This document shows positions 34,587 to 46,684 of a stretch of 64,000 bases of DNA, one piece after another. The notes beneath the pieces are model-generated. The model did no database searches. It saw only the letters and a program-made list of their open reading frames with translations, and had not been told where the DNA came from. The stretch comes from Seiridium cupressi (Eukaryota; Ascomycota; Sordariomycetes; Amphisphaeriales; Sporocadaceae), in NCBI GenBank assembly GCA_036674765.1, contig JARVKI010000038.1, positions 334,670 through 398,669 on the forward strand, read 5' to 3'. Numbering within the stretch: position 1 is the first letter of the stretch; the number at the start of each line of letters is the position of its first letter. A program made the position numbers and the translations under genes.

Positions 34587-37073
34587 TCATGAGGCAGGGG
34601 GGGAGTTGAGCGACACGTGAACATTCCAAGTCTGAGGCTGCCTCTGCTTCTCGGTGAAGATAAGGGCGATAATAATCGGCAGCCATAATGAAGTAGCAAC
34701 AAGAATTCCCAGAATAATTGTGCAAACCGTTCCTGCGGGACCGTGGATGCTTTCCTTACACGGTTTGTTTCTTGCTACCACGGTCGGTCCCCCGGTTTGT
34801 GACATCTGGACTGAGCCGCGAGCCTGCGTTGGATCTTTGGAGAATATTGACTCAAGTTCTCCTCCGTCATCCCTCTTCTTTTGGGCCGGTTGCGCCTGGC
34901 CAGCGGACGATGCCAACGCAGCAGGTTTGGTTGGACGAGTCGACCCCTCGGCTTGTGATATTGGGACCAAGCCATAAGACTGTGTTGGGCTTGATGAAGG
35001 TACGACTTCGACTTTCGCTTTGCCCTTGCCTTTCTCTGTCCCTTCCGCTGCCGGTAAATCGTCGTCAGAAGCGCCGGCCTCATGGTCTCCGAACCACTCA
35101 TGCGTCAAGAACCCAGCGATATCTATGCGGTCCGCGGGGTCATATTGGAAGACCTTATCAAGCAGATCACCCAATATCGCCACCTCCTTGCTAGATAGCT
35201 TCTTTTCCTCTACCAAGTCACGATAGCCCCCGAATAGATCATCGTCATTGTCACGAGTTTCTTCATCGGGGCGAGACAGTGGAATGCGATAGTGCATCTC
35301 TCTTGATTGGCTGAGTGTTGCACGCACAACAGTCGGTTGATCGTGCTCCTCGCAGAACCCTCTGCGGACGTTTTCCAGTTCTGCAGTAGGCCCAGATATG
35401 GCTTCTGGGTAGTCTATTCTTTCTTGAGACACGTGAGGATCGTCGCTTGAGTTGTCATTTGAGACTTCGTTGCTAGCATTAGGTTTACCGAGCTCCTGAC
35501 TGTTCACTTCGCTCCCCGATGTTTTGCGCTCCTTCAGTTTTTGCCACTTCTCTTCATAATAGGCTGTCCTGTACGGCTCAGGCAGAGGCCCTAAAACGAA
35601 CTCGAGGTCATTGACCACCCCGTCGCTATCACGACTCCCGTGGAATATGTACGCATCAGCATATACCTGCGCGATCGTAGCAGCGAGCGACCATACATCA
35701 GCAGACAGCCCAAAGTCGACGTTGAAATATGCCTCCGGTGCAGCCCACGTTGGGGGAATGCCAGGATGACCAGTGGGGTTAGACACCTCGAAAGCGATTC
35801 CAAAGTCGATGATAGCCGCTTTCTGGGTGTATGGTACGCCCAGCAGGTTGAGGTCCGCCGTTTTGAGAATATGCGTGGGGAGCTTGGGGTGATGCTCCTT
35901 CCATAGCTCGGTCGGAACTTCTATTGCTTGTGCCTCCCCCAGACGCTGGATCATGTCTTTTTTACTAATCTTGTGGAGCTCATCTTGGTTCAGGTATAGC
36001 AAGAGGTTTTCAGTCCGCAGGTCACCATGACATATGTTGTTTTGGTGGAGGAACTCGAGGCCTTCAGCCAACTGGTAGAATATCTGCCGCATGGCACTTG
36101 GTTTCCAAGACCGCATTGAGAGAACATTGGGACCCATGAGAGGGAAGACGAGACAGAGGTTCTTATCGCCCCCGGGTGAATCAATCTCAAATGGTTCTTC
36201 GCAAGGGATGAGAATATGACGCACATCCAAGTTCTGGGCCATCATGCCTTTCTCTCGCATCAAATTGAGGATCTTTAGGTCCTGGCAATCCTGGTGAGAC
36301 TGCATCGCACCGATGATTTTCAGCGCGCGCCATTTCTTCAACTCTCCGTCGTACACAAGCCAGACAGTGCCGTAGCCGCCTCTGCCCAGCTTGTGAAAGA
36401 TCTCGAACCTGCCGATGATGACGTCCCCCAGTTTGATAGGGTAGAAGCCAGCATCGATATAATCTTCGTACGTTTCTTCTTCGCTAAACGTGAATTCATC
36501 TTTATAATGGTTAAAGGCGAACCTATCTTCGTCATCGCCAAATGCGGAGTTACCTTCAGCCTCGTGAGCGGCCAACTTGAATTTATGCGAAAATGGTAGT
36601 TCTTCTCCCGATTTTGGTAGTTCTTCTCTTGACTTTTCTTTCGCCACAGGTTCGTCCAGGCTCGAAGTCACTATACCATGCTGAGTGAGGTCTGGGCCAG
36701 AAGGTACAATGCCAAGCCCACTGAGTTCCGCGTCAAGAGGTACGAGACCACGCCCAAAGTAGTCCAGGCCAGAAGGTACGAAACCATGCCCAATGTCCAG
36801 GTCAGACGGTACGAGACCATGCCCGGTGTGACCCAAAGGATCTTGAACGGGCGCTATGCCATCGTCAACGGGATCGTCTACGAAGGGTTCGGAGCTTGAG
36901 CTGCTCGCTGGGCTACTGAGCTCTTTACTTGATTCACTTTTATCCTCAGAGGGGCTGGTAGAATCCTCGTCGGCTTGATCAGTACCGACGGGAGGATTTG
37001 TGGTGGAAATCTGCGCGATGCCTTCACCGTCCAGGCCTGATGAGACTCCTTCCGGTTGTGTCATCTCTGCCAT
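34587..37073 (-). CDS. SRPK-like protein kinase with N-terminal repeats and C-terminal membrane anchor
   Basis: Intronless, 828 residues. Residues about 70-140 hold five degenerate 11-14-residue repeats around GHGLVPSDLD. The kinase domain starts near 205: glycine loop LGRGGYGTVW, ATP-binding Lys in WRALKII, catalytic loop HGDLRTEN near 348 (Gly in place of the usual Arg before Asp), DFG near 421, APE in WAAPEAYF, and DVWSLA. A long insert with acidic and Ser-rich sequence follows about 520, then a C-lobe end with FQYDPADRIDIAGFLTHEWF, typical of SRPK-type fungal kinases. A single hydrophobic segment near 779-800 (TIILGILVATSLWLPIIIAL) close to the C-terminus suggests a tail anchor. The kinase is probably active, because Lys, catalytic Asp and DFG are present. 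Substrate unknown. Confidence 0.88.
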   Translation of the reverse strand: MAEMTQPEGVSSGLDGEGIAQISTTNPPVGTDQADEDSTSPSEDKSESSKELSSPASSSSSEPFVDDPVDDGIAPVQDPLGHTGHGLVPSDLDIGHGFVPSGLDYFGRGLVPLDAELSGLGIVPSGPDLTQHGIVTSSLDEPVAKEKSREELPKSGEELPFSHKFKLAAHEAEGNSAFGDDEDRFAFNHYKDEFTFSEEETYEDYIDAGFYPIKLGDVIIGRFEIFHKLGRGGYGTVWLVYDGELKKWRALKIIGAMQSHQDCQDLKILNLMREKGMMAQNLDVRHILIPCEEPFEIDSPGGDKNLCLVFPLMGPNVLSMRSWKPSAMRQIFYQLAEGLEFLHQNNICHGDLRTENLLLYLNQDELHKISKKDMIQRLGEAQAIEVPTELWKEHHPKLPTHILKTADLNLLGVPYTQKAAIIDFGIAFEVSNPTGHPGIPPTWAAPEAYFNVDFGLSADVWSLAATIAQVYADAYIFHGSRDSDGVVNDLEFVLGPLPEPYRTAYYEEKWQKLKERKTSGSEVNSQELGKPNASNEVSNDNSSDDPHVSQERIDYPEAISGPTAELENVRRGFCEEHDQPTVVRATLSQSREMHYRIPLSRPDEETRDNDDDLFGGYRDLVEEKKLSSKEVAILGDLLDKVFQYDPADRIDIAGFLTHEWFGDHEAGASDDDLPAAEGTEKGKGKAKVEVVPSSSPTQSYGLVPISQAEGSTRPTKPAALASSAGQAQPAQKKRDDGGELESIFSKDPTQARGSVQMSQTGGPTVVARNKPCKESIHGPAGTVCTIILGILVATSLWLPIIIALIFTEKQRQPQTWNVHVSLNSPPAS

Positions 37074-40000
37074 GTCGTCTACGCCCTTGCTTCAATCGGG
37101 CGGGCAACATCAATCGCGCAATTTTGAGGTTTCAATGAATTGCAAGGGAAAGCTACTCTATTCCCTACTATATTACCCTTGATCGTTGACCATGACGCTC
37201 CCAATCGCGCGTTTCAGGACAAAGAAGAATGAATGACCTGCTAGATAAGATGCGGCCCGCAAACAGCGATAAGTACCACAAAGCAGTCTTCACTACATTG
37301 TGTTAGTAGCAATTGGGAATAAGGGACGAATCCCGTTGACATAGATCTTGGCCTGGACTGGGCTGACCTTCACGGGCCGCATCTCGCGCTACAATCACCT
37401 CATACCTAAACCTCTCATCCGTGCGATGAGGAGGGCAGCGTAAGTCAAAGACCGAACGAAACCGCACGGTCGCGTCAGGCTTTCTGAGCTACCATGAAGT
37501 AGTGCGCAAGAGTTGCGGCCGAACTCCATTGGTTCCATTGGCGCTCATGCACCTACTTGACACCTACCGTTTCGCTTCAAGGCGTAAATACGAAGCTCTG
37601 TGCCTTGGTAACTTGATATGGCCGGAATATATCCGCAGCCAACTTCCCAATTCGATCCTTCATCACGCTTCGTCACCATTTTACGGTTCACCATGGACAG
37701 TGGTCCACGCTCTGGTTGCCACGTATTGCCGTTAAGCTCTTTGATCGGGTAGCGCCATGAAAATTCCAACGTATCTCTTATTGAACTAGCCAGGAGGCCT
37801 TATCCTAAGCTGCATGCCCTCTCAAAATGGTGAAGCATCGCCTAGAGGGTTCGCCACATTGCGAAGATTCCAACGCGGTGCTGGTCGATGGACACCGGCT
37901 AAGTCGGCTCGTGAGCTATGTGACTATCACGTCAAGGTTCTGATTGAGAAGTGTTATTCGCTAGTCGTCCTACCACGAGGCCTCCAATCCGGAAGAGGGG
38001 ATTAGTGGTTATATTGTAGGATTTCTGAAGATAAGCGGCTGATGTTAACATTGCGACCATGCGCATATCGTTACCTTTCCTAGGAGTTGAAGACGGTGAT
38101 GGTTATCATGAAGAGGCCTCCGTGAAACACCATGAAGTCGTGTAATGACCATTCTCAAAGGCACAGTTGTGAATAGAACCCACAATGATGTTGGTTTTCG
38201 CCTCTTGATGATATAATATGGAGGAGACGACACGCCAGGACCCTTGGTGCATAACAAGGCGCACGCACGCATGCACGTAGGGCCTCGTAGAGTCCAAATA
38301 GGCATGCACTCAGCCACCGTCCGGTAGTTGGGATGCGTTCAATTTCGAATCAGATTTGACAGATGCGCGGAAAGTGACAAGAAGGGGTTGCCATGTTTCC
38401 CACGTCCTGGTACCTGAATGTCGTCATGGGCGTTAAAGGGCCTAGCCTCGTCCCATGAAAGGGTGTACCGAGATGACGGGGGTTGTGGTTGGCTGGGGTC
38501 GTTGCAGACGATCGCTACCGCAACAGGAACCGCTGCCGTTCAATGTTGCATCGATGCCAAGCCTTCTGTAAAGCCATGGAGAAATGGGCGTCATCATCCT
38601 GAAGGCAAATATCGTGGTTTCGTGAAAATATTGAGCTGGCCTCGCTTGCCGGATTGCGACGTTGTAGAAAGCATAACTTATTCCACGCGTCATACGTGGG
38701 CAGTAGATATTGTATTAGAACAGTACCGAGAGGTTCCCATGCAGTTAGCGAGTGAACATTAGTCCCGCCAAGAATCTCTCGAGTACATAGTTGAGTTCTA
38801 GCGCATTTCAATGCAGTTCACAAATGCAGTGACGTCGATCTTCCTTGCAGTCGTATGCAGGACCGGTGAATAAGCATGTATGTTTAGCCTGAGCGCGCCG
38901 GGGACCGACTACCGGTTTCTATTCCGGTTCTAATGAGGTCTGGAGTCACACGGATCCCAGAGCAATGGGTCCTGGTATGACGCAGTCGCATTCTGCAAGG
39001 AACATTACCAATGGCGACTCCAAAAATGAAGGGATCGCATTGATGACTCGGGGGTTTCTTTTTGCCCAGCTTCTTCGCGTAGTTAGGCAGCATGGTTCAG
39101 AATTCTCCTTTGGGGAACCTGCGAGCCCCCCTGCGAGTGATATAGGGCAGCCCACAGATGGCCAGTCGGCCGAGAGGCTGCTGTAGTACTTCGGTCTGCT
39201 CCCTTGCTTCGCGACCGATTTCCGTGCAGCTCGCTTCAATCTCTTGACATTTTAGCATTGACACTCCCGCGTGCGGAATATCGACGAGGAGAATGGGCCT
39301 TCGCCTACATAGAATTGCGGCAATCAATGATCTGGCCCCACGCACCGCGTTGGAAAGTCGGGCAATTCTGGCCTGTACTCTACAAGTTGAAGGTAATCGA
39401 TAACATGAACGGCGGCAAGGAACAATAAGCTTAGCTGCTTCTAGAGTCTTGAAGGCATGAATCATTAGGGCAGCGAAGAATCTCCAATCATTCACCCACC
39501 TGCCACCAATTCATAAAAAACCACTCTCAATCCGTAGTTAGTCCGCACCTCGCTTCGAGAGTCCATTGAAGATTAACCACGCGGTCATGAACGCGACTAG
39601 CTCCCCCAACGGCCCAAACGTGTGCCGCTATTCCACTAACGGCAGCAGTTTGACGATCAGCACGTTTCCCTGTTTTCAGTTCCTCAACGGCTTTTTGTTC
39701 GGCTACGCGGATTGGGCTTTCATTTTCCAACGGTATCCGCATCTCAACGGCTGGCCTTGTCCAATTTCAATCAAGATCAGCCTCGAGCCTTGCCAGCATG
39801 CGCCCGGGGGTGGCACGCTTAGAGCCGCCCATTGGTTTTCACGCGTTCTATTGCGGTAAGTGGGGTTACAGAAGGGGAACTCTTGCCGAGCAACTCGGAG
39901 AGTTTGTGAACTCCGCCACAATTCTAGACGGACAGCATAAACTGGGGAAATGGGACTCATCTCGCCTGGGTCGGACGGTTATTTTGGCATTTTTCGTTCG

Positions 40001-41281
40001 CCGCGGATGGACACGGCGCGGTGTCAGTCGAGCCATGACAGCAGGTTTCCCGGGTCTCTCGGGCTGCAAGTTTTAAAGTTGGTCTAGATCGCGTAAGGGT
40101 AAGGATGCTTCTAATAAGGAACGACACATTTGAATTACAGCATAGATTGCGAAGATGGGCGAGGCTGAAGTCACATCAGACGTGTCGTATGAAGATGAGA
40201 TCTGATTCGGCTTACGGCAGCTGCTCCGGAGAGATCGTCGTGCTGCTATTTTCAACACGAAAAAACTCACATGGAAATTTTGCCATCGCCATCATCATCT
40301 CACAATGCCCATCAGGGGATCCCCTATGCGTGTCAATGCACGATGGGGTGCCGGGTCTACATACCACCCACCCTGGCTGCCTGTCGATGGGCATCGCCAA
40401 ATCTTGGCTTTGATCCTGGTGCTTGTCATTCGACCTGTTCCCCTGCAGATGGGCATCCTTACCCGCTGTGACGTTAATCTATGGTGCCATGTTATCGGGC
40501 CCCTTGTTATATCGGGGCCGATGCCAGGGGTTGGCCCGCACCATGATTCGCTGGCCCACTGTCGATGTCGTCGTTCACCAGACTGAGAAGGCTTCTGGTA
40601 GGTGACACCGAGGGTTGGACCGCCAGCGCTGCTACACGGCGCCCAAGCCATAATGCTGCTGCATCATACGCGGCGTTCAAACAGAAACTCTCTAAGCGAT
40701 GTGAGCTTCACAAGTGTGGCTGGGCGACTAAGGGATCCCGTGAATATCATAGGTTCAGATATAACGCATCAAGAAGAAAAATCTCCTTTGACAAAACCGC
40801 TCGCGCTTCCTGGTTCGGCCATTCAGCAAGAGTTCCCTGCATCTGCATGTCTAACCCTACGTACCCAGATCGCACCCTGTGAGGGATCGGCACTTGGGTT
40901 TACCATACTGACATTTCTCATCGACTCTATCTCTGGGGCATGAAGAATGACTCCATCAAATCTAAGCGAGGGGCTTAGGGTTCGCTGTAAGCAAGGTTTT
41001 CCGGGAGACGTAATAATGTAACCCCTTGGTAAGGAGAAACATGGTAAATCGACTGCTCATCGTCACTGCTGGGACTAACAGCCACTGACGAACATGAATT
41101 CAGGAGGCAGCCCAAAAAGATGATGTTTTTCGAGTATAAAGGTCTCTCATTTCCTCCAAGTTGAGTTGCGTTATCCATTCTCATCAGACATCTTCATCTT
41201 CAAGTATATTCTTACTCAATAAACGCTACTCAACAAAACATACCACCTTCACACCACCACCATTAACCAAACTCCATCAAA
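37074..41281. other. 4.2-kb region without a supportable gene
   Basis: Both strands carry only scattered open frames under about 130 codons with no family motifs or coherent splice sites. Composition is ordinary, with no sign of the A/T conversion seen in the retrotransposon. The last 100 bases form a C/T/A-rich leader before the hydrophobin start. Confidence 0.5.
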
Positions 41282-41575
41282 ATGCAGTTCTTCACTCTCG
41301 CCGCACTCCTCACCACCGCCATGGCGGCCCCTTCCCTCATGGAGCGTCAGACCTACACTGCCTGCTCGGGGCTCTACAGCACAGCCCAGTGTTGCTCGAC
41401 TGATGTAGCCACTCTCGCCGACATCGACTGCCAGAACCCATCCGAGACATTGACGAATGCCACCCAATTCCAGTCCGTGTGCGCCGCCGTCGGCCAGACC
41501 GCCCGCTGCTGTGTCATTCCCGTCGGCGGCATCGTTGATCTCCTCTGCGAGACTCCCACCGGTGTCACCGAGTAA
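41282..41575 (+). CDS. Class II hydrophobin
   Basis: Small secreted amphipathic protein that self-assembles at air-water interfaces and coats aerial hyphae and spores. It has 97 residues, a signal peptide (MQFFTLAALLTTAMAAP) and eight cysteines in the class II order: C-X8-CC-X11-C-X16-C-X8-CC-X11-C. The two CC pairs and the compact spacing distinguish it from class I proteins. No intron is needed. The upstream C/T-rich leader (about 41185-41281) looks like a typical 5' UTR of a highly expressed fungal gene. No pathogenic role can be read from the sequence. Confidence 0.94.
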   Translation: MQFFTLAALLTTAMAAPSLMERQTYTACSGLYSTAQCCSTDVATLADIDCQNPSETLTNATQFQSVCAAVGQTARCCVIPVGGIVDLLCETPTGVTE

Positions 41576-42687
41576 ATCGACCATGGTTATCAAGAATCGG
41601 CATCGATGACTGAACCGTACGCTTCTCTCCAACCGTACATCCCCAATATCTTCTGGACATCATACTGACTTCTATCATCAGGAGCTCAAGCCGGTTGAAC
41701 GAGGAATGTACGATATGACAAGGGCGCAGTGCCCTTACTACAGGACCAGCCCGGGAAGAAAGGTCATGGGTTAGAGAGATACCGTTTTTGAGACACTTGT
41801 TCTCGGAGAGACAGCACGAGCGCACACCGTTGGGTGGAGGTTTAAAGAAAATGGCAACATCTGTATATGTATCTCGTTAAAACTGTCGGGTTCGATACCC
41901 AAAGCATTTCATTTAATCGCTAAGCAATAATTGAGCGTCATGAGCAATCCACATCATTGCCACACTGCGTATTCCTGAGCCGCGAGATCAATATCTTTCA
42001 CATAATGTCTATGGAGTTCATCCTACTAACACGGCTCGTTGGACTCCACCGATTAACCTATAATCAAGTACACTATCGACGCATAGTCTATTCGTAGAGT
42101 TGCTATATCGTGTCATATTAACTACATGATTCTATCCTCGTCTAGGCGTCGATGACTTGAACTACACCCAATCGTCAATATTGGGAGCTGTCCAGGGATG
42201 GCTTCTCATGGCCGCCTGTGGCTTGCAATCAAGACGATGACAGGAGGATAGTACCATGGCCATTAGGCCTGAATGGACCGACTTTCATATATATCCCGGA
42301 GACTGGTCGAGTGTCTGCTCGTCAGATCCTAGTTCATCCCCACAGCCATGCATTACATTTTTATCAAATGACCATATTGAATCAGGAACAACTGGTGACT
42401 GTAGCGTTCACATAACGCCGATTCTATGCAATCAAACATAGTCTACAACTTTTGAATCTTCCGATGCAGTGCGAACCTGGCTTGCCACCGGCGCTAGCTG
42501 ATTTGCTTTTGTCTTTTCCCAGAAAGATAGGTCCCAGCCGGCCACCATCTTCGTCTACGCGGCCATGGGCCACTCGCCAGCCTTTGACCTCTTTTTCTCC
42601 ACCATACTGTCAAAAGGGCCAGTGCCTTGGTGTGTATCCTTTTGCCGATCCCTATTCTAGATGCAAGTCATCGTACAATCCAAACTC
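41576..42687. other. Intergenic region, no gene seen
   Basis: It holds the hydrophobin 3' UTR and the downstream flank of Naa15. No coding or structured RNA feature is supportable; a T-arm-like TTCGATA near 41890 lacks the rest of a tRNA. Confidence 0.5.
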
Positions 42688-45278
42688 CTAGGCGAAAGCA
42701 GTGACTTCAGGCCATTTCTCGGCGGCCTTCTTTTTGAAGCCATCGACTTCCTTGCTCCTCCAGCTTCTCAGTAGACTCAATACATCCTGTGCCTGCTGGA
42801 ATTGGATGCCTTCAATGGCAACGACCTCGCTAAGCTCCTTCTCGACCTTGACCTGATCCTCACCAAGATGCTTCTTCGCCTTGATGGCAGCGATGACATG
42901 AGGGGCGCTACCCTTGTGCTTGGACTCGAAGTCTGCGTTGTACTTCTTCAAGTCCGTAGAAGCGTCGAGAGCATCGAATTCGGCCTTGATGACTTCTTGT
43001 GCTTTTGCAGGAAGCGAAGCGAGCTTTGTGTTGAGGACTTGGCGGAAATGGACCAGTTGCTCGTGGACTTGAGGATGCGAAGAGTCCAAGGCAAGCGCGT
43101 TTTTCAAGCATCTGAGCGCCAGCAGGTATTTTTCTACCGCATGTGTCAGTAGATTGTCGCAGTGGTCCCACGAGAGACTAGATGATGTTCACTTACCACG
43201 TCTGATGTATACCTCGAAGCCCGCGATTTGCGCATCGATGAGCTTGGGGCTGTACTGAAGCAGGGGAGATAAGAACTTGGTGGCTTCTACAAGCGGCTCT
43301 TGGGTGGCGGCAAGCTTGACGCCGTTAGGATCCTCGTCTACCTTTTTCGGCTCATCTGCGGCCTTCTTGGGCTTGTTTGGGTCTTGCTTTGCCGCCTTCT
43401 CGGCAGCCTCTCGCTCGGCCTTCTGCGCGTCTTTCTTCGCTTTCTTGGCTGCCTTCTTTCGCTCCGCTGCGTCATCACCGTTGGCATCCGACCCGTTGAC
43501 TCCATTGGGCAACGACTTGCTGTCGGACATGCTGATGTAAAGGTCGACAGCTGCGAGGGCGGCACGTGTATAGAATGGGTGCTCGCGCAGGTGGTCCTCC
43601 CACCGCACCATGTCGACGTAGGCACGAATCTGCCCTTTGCGCAGCGAGAAACTATGAAAATCGAACTGGTCCTCGACCCACACGTCGAAGAAGCCATACA
43701 CGGCGTGGAATCGTTTCAGGGCTAGACCGATGTTCCCCTTTCGTGCCTGGGCCTCACCATCCTCGGTCATGTACCACACGCATTGCATGTCCATCAGATC
43801 GCTGAGAGGACCCACAGTTGAGTCAGGTCTCGTGAACATGCCCATCAACTCGAGTGCCTTCTCGTCGTTGTCATTCCGTAGCTGGTACTTTGCTGCCTTG
43901 GTGTTGATGTATCGATCTCTCAAGTCAAGATTGCGTGCCTCATCCATAGTCTGTGCCGCCTTCTGAGTGTTGCCATAGTGTTTCCATATCCTGGCCTTGG
44001 TCAAGTGGAACTCCACGTTCTTGGGTGCCAACTCAATGCCCTTATTGACATATTCTAAGGCTTTCTCCAAATCACGGCTCAGATGGTAGTTGTAGTGTTG
44101 GGCTAGGTAGTACAAAGCTGCTCCCTCACCCTTCAAATCATCTCCGTTCACAGCCCCTTCACCAGCAGACTCCTTGACCTTCAAATAGTCATGAGCCAGG
44201 GCGCCAAGCATGTCCTTCTTGAACGAATCAGTGTAAAGATGCTTGAGGTTTGCGAAGGTTGAAGGAACACCCTTGTCCAGCATCAACGTCAAGTATGCTT
44301 TCGCTGCTTCCTCAAAGTTGTCTCCTAAAGAGAGAATTAGATTTGACCATCTGGCATCCACAGGTATCACGTACCGGTTAGGAAGTCGAGCGGTAGCCGC
44401 TTAGCGGCATCGGAACGAGGATACTTTTGGGCGTACTCATCATAAATGGCCTTCTTCGCCTTTTCATCATCCGATGGAATGTCGGACACCTTGAGAAGAT
44501 CGAGGTAGTAATCAGGATGTTCCGAGTTTCTGTCCAGAAGGTTTCGGTACGACTTCACTGCATCCTCTTTCCTGCCCAGCTGCTTGAGATATTCGGCACG
44601 TAGCTCCATAATAGCGAGACGGTCCAGGTTACTCTTGGCAATGGTTCGCAGATGCTCGAGTGCTCGCTCGTAGTCTCCCTGCTCGGCGATTAGAGAGTTC
44701 TTGTATAGCACGGCTTCCGAATGCTCTGGGTCGGTCTTGGACGGGGGTGATTTGAGTGATTCTTCGTATGTCGTGAGGACTTTCTCTGCCTGTGCCAGAT
44801 CACCCGATAGATGATGAGCAACAGCGAGGGCGGTCCAGTTCTGCCTGATCTGGGGTTTTGCTTGAAGCATCGAGGATCTGCTCTGGATGTACCCTTGATA
44901 GTCACGCATTTGAATCTGTAGGAAGGCCAGATCTCGCTGAATTTGAAGCGAGTCTGGTTCAAGCTTGAGCGCGGACTTGTATGCCTTGATCGCCTCTTCA
45001 AAGTTCTTCTGAGACCGGTACAGCAGACCGTAGACATGCCAGCAGATGTGCGATTTCATGTCGGCCATCAGAGCTTCCTTGCCTAGCGCGAAAGCCTCGT
45101 CTGTTTTCCCTTGCTGATTCATGATCAGGGCCTTCATGGCCATTGTGTCTCCATGTTTCGGGTTCTTCTTGAGGATCTGCTCGGCAGCCTTGAGACCCCG
45201 CTTGTACTGCTTGTCTTCATACAGTCGTATGACCTGGCGAAAGAGAGCATTCTCTTTCGAGCTGAGAGGTTGCGGCAT
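42688..45278 (-). CDS. nat1: NatA N-terminal acetyltransferase auxiliary subunit (Naa15/Nat1)
   Basis: Ribosome-anchoring scaffold of the NatA complex, which with catalytic Naa10 acetylates N-termini exposed after Met removal. Exons on the minus strand: 45278-44375, 44324-43197, 43133-42688; introns of 50 and 63 bp keep phase (PLDFLTG/DNFEEAAKAY and YIRRG/EKYLLALRC). Length is 825 residues, normal for the family. TPR-type helices run throughout (KNPKHGDTMAMKALIMNQQGK, CWHVYGLLYRSQKNFEEA, YNYHLSRDLEKALEYVNKGI). A Lys/Ala/Glu-rich segment (KKAAKKAKKDAQKAE) precedes the C-terminal helices, as in other Nat1 proteins. The start is the first ATG in a long open frame (MPQPLSSKENALFRQVIRLY), the family's usual N-terminus. 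The gene appears intact. Confidence 0.96.
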
Positions 45279-46046
45279 GGTCGGCGGTGTTCGGCTCGTC
45301 GGCCGGAAGAAAAGACTATATTATCTGTGTGGAGGAAGCGATCGATCCGCGTACGAGTTTGTGGTGCAGAAGACGCAAACCGCAGTTCTGTACCGATGCC
45401 TCAATCCCTGGCGACCAGTGCGCTGGATACGAAGTGGACTCAGTCGCTAATATCAGAGCGAGGGAAGCGACTGCAAGCGAGAATCAACAGGAAGTGAATT
45501 AGATCGCTTGAGGGCGTGATTCACCGCGTGGGTCGAAAAGAAGGTCGCGTGCTGCGGGCGCAGAGCTGTGAGCACTGCTTCGAAGTCGAAGCTTTGAAGA
45601 CCCTCTAAAGTTAGGTACTGTCCCGCCGGGTGTTGGATCACCCGAGAAGCACCGCTCCATGACCGATAATTATCCGGCTTGACTAATATATCCTTCCTCC
45701 AGCGCGACCAGCCTCCTCTAGCAATGAGCCTTGCAGTACATGGCAGCCAACGTATAAATGACTGCAGAATGGATAGTTCAGGGCTGTTTTCTGCTGACAA
45801 TGTCACAAGTTTCTTTTGGTCAAGTGTGGTATGGGGGTGAGATATGTCCTATGCGCTACTCCACGCCCGCTCTACGACGTAAAATGACCGGCTTGAGTAT
45901 ACAGGCGCTTGGAACCGTCGCTCTTATACTACTGTATCTCATGTCTTTGGATTATGCAGCGACCACCTCCAACTACTGAATACACTAGTACTACATTATA
46001 TGATATTCTAACGGCGCGTGAGAGCCGCGCGGGCGAGGGTTTCCAA
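45279..46046. other. Intergenic region: Naa15 promoter side
   Basis: Between the Naa15 start and the Mix23 3' end, both on the minus strand. Small open frames here show no conserved content. Confidence 0.5.
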
Positions 46047-46684
46047 TTAGGACCTTGTAGACCCATGCCTTTCTCTCCATTGATTCAAAGCTTGGTCCAA
46101 ATCATCCGTGGTGTCACTACATCTTTCCCCGACCAAACCCCAAGTTCGGGATCTGACAATGGTCTCAACGTTTCTCTCCTGCCGGAGTAGTTGCGCCAAC
46201 TGCTGTGTCCGCGGCTCTCTGGGGAAGTATCGTGCCGAGTATGGATCCAGCCTCTCGTTGACAACTCTTTCCCGCTCCTTCAACGACTCTGCTTCCCTCA
46301 AGCCTGTTTCTGGATCATTGGGGTCGGGACTAGTTGCGACATAGGCGCAGTATGTAAGGACATCCGACCTAGACTGCCACGATGGGAACAAGACTTTCTC
46401 CTTGAAGGCCTCGCACGACTGTGGGTCGATTTTCCTCCGCGGTCGAGATGTTCTGACTGTCGTGGAGTTTGGGTCGAAACCCTTAGTAGCTGGTGTCACG
46501 AGAGCATTGAGATTCTGAGTAATCGAGTCGTCGACTGCGCCTCTTGATATTCTTAAGAAATCTGATATGTGTCAGACATCGGCCGATCGTCCTCAGGTAT
46601 GCCTATTCTCTGCGCACCTCTTAAAGCTGTCGTATTGAAGCAGAACTGGGGGGTCAGCCGGGGCGACGTGGACAGGTCAGTCAT
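46047..46684 (-). CDS. Mix23 / caffeine-induced death protein 2 family
   Basis: Exons 46684-46618 and 46561-46047 on the minus strand, 56-bp intron, 193 residues. The N-terminus MTDLSTSPRLTPQFCFNTTALR/DFLRISR matches the Cid2/Mix23 start; then come DDSITQNLNAL, CEAFKEKVLFPSWQSRSDVLTYC, and the strongly conserved DERLDPYSARYFPREPRT-like block (here NERLDPYSARYFPREPRT) followed by a helical tail. In yeast, Mix23 is a mitochondrial intermembrane-space protein linked to protein import; in fission yeast Cid2 overexpression alters caffeine sensitivity. Start ATG 46684 is chosen because it gives the conserved leader after a short first exon. The gene is divergent from Rpt5. Confidence 0.87.

Noticed and set aside
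38400..40900. Several open frames of 60-130 codons on both strands
   Set aside because: None has a family motif, a signal peptide with supporting features, or a coherent exon structure.
41850..41920. Possible tRNA T-arm (GGGTTCGATACCC)
   Set aside because: No acceptor stem, D-arm or anticodon arm can be formed around it at the right distances.
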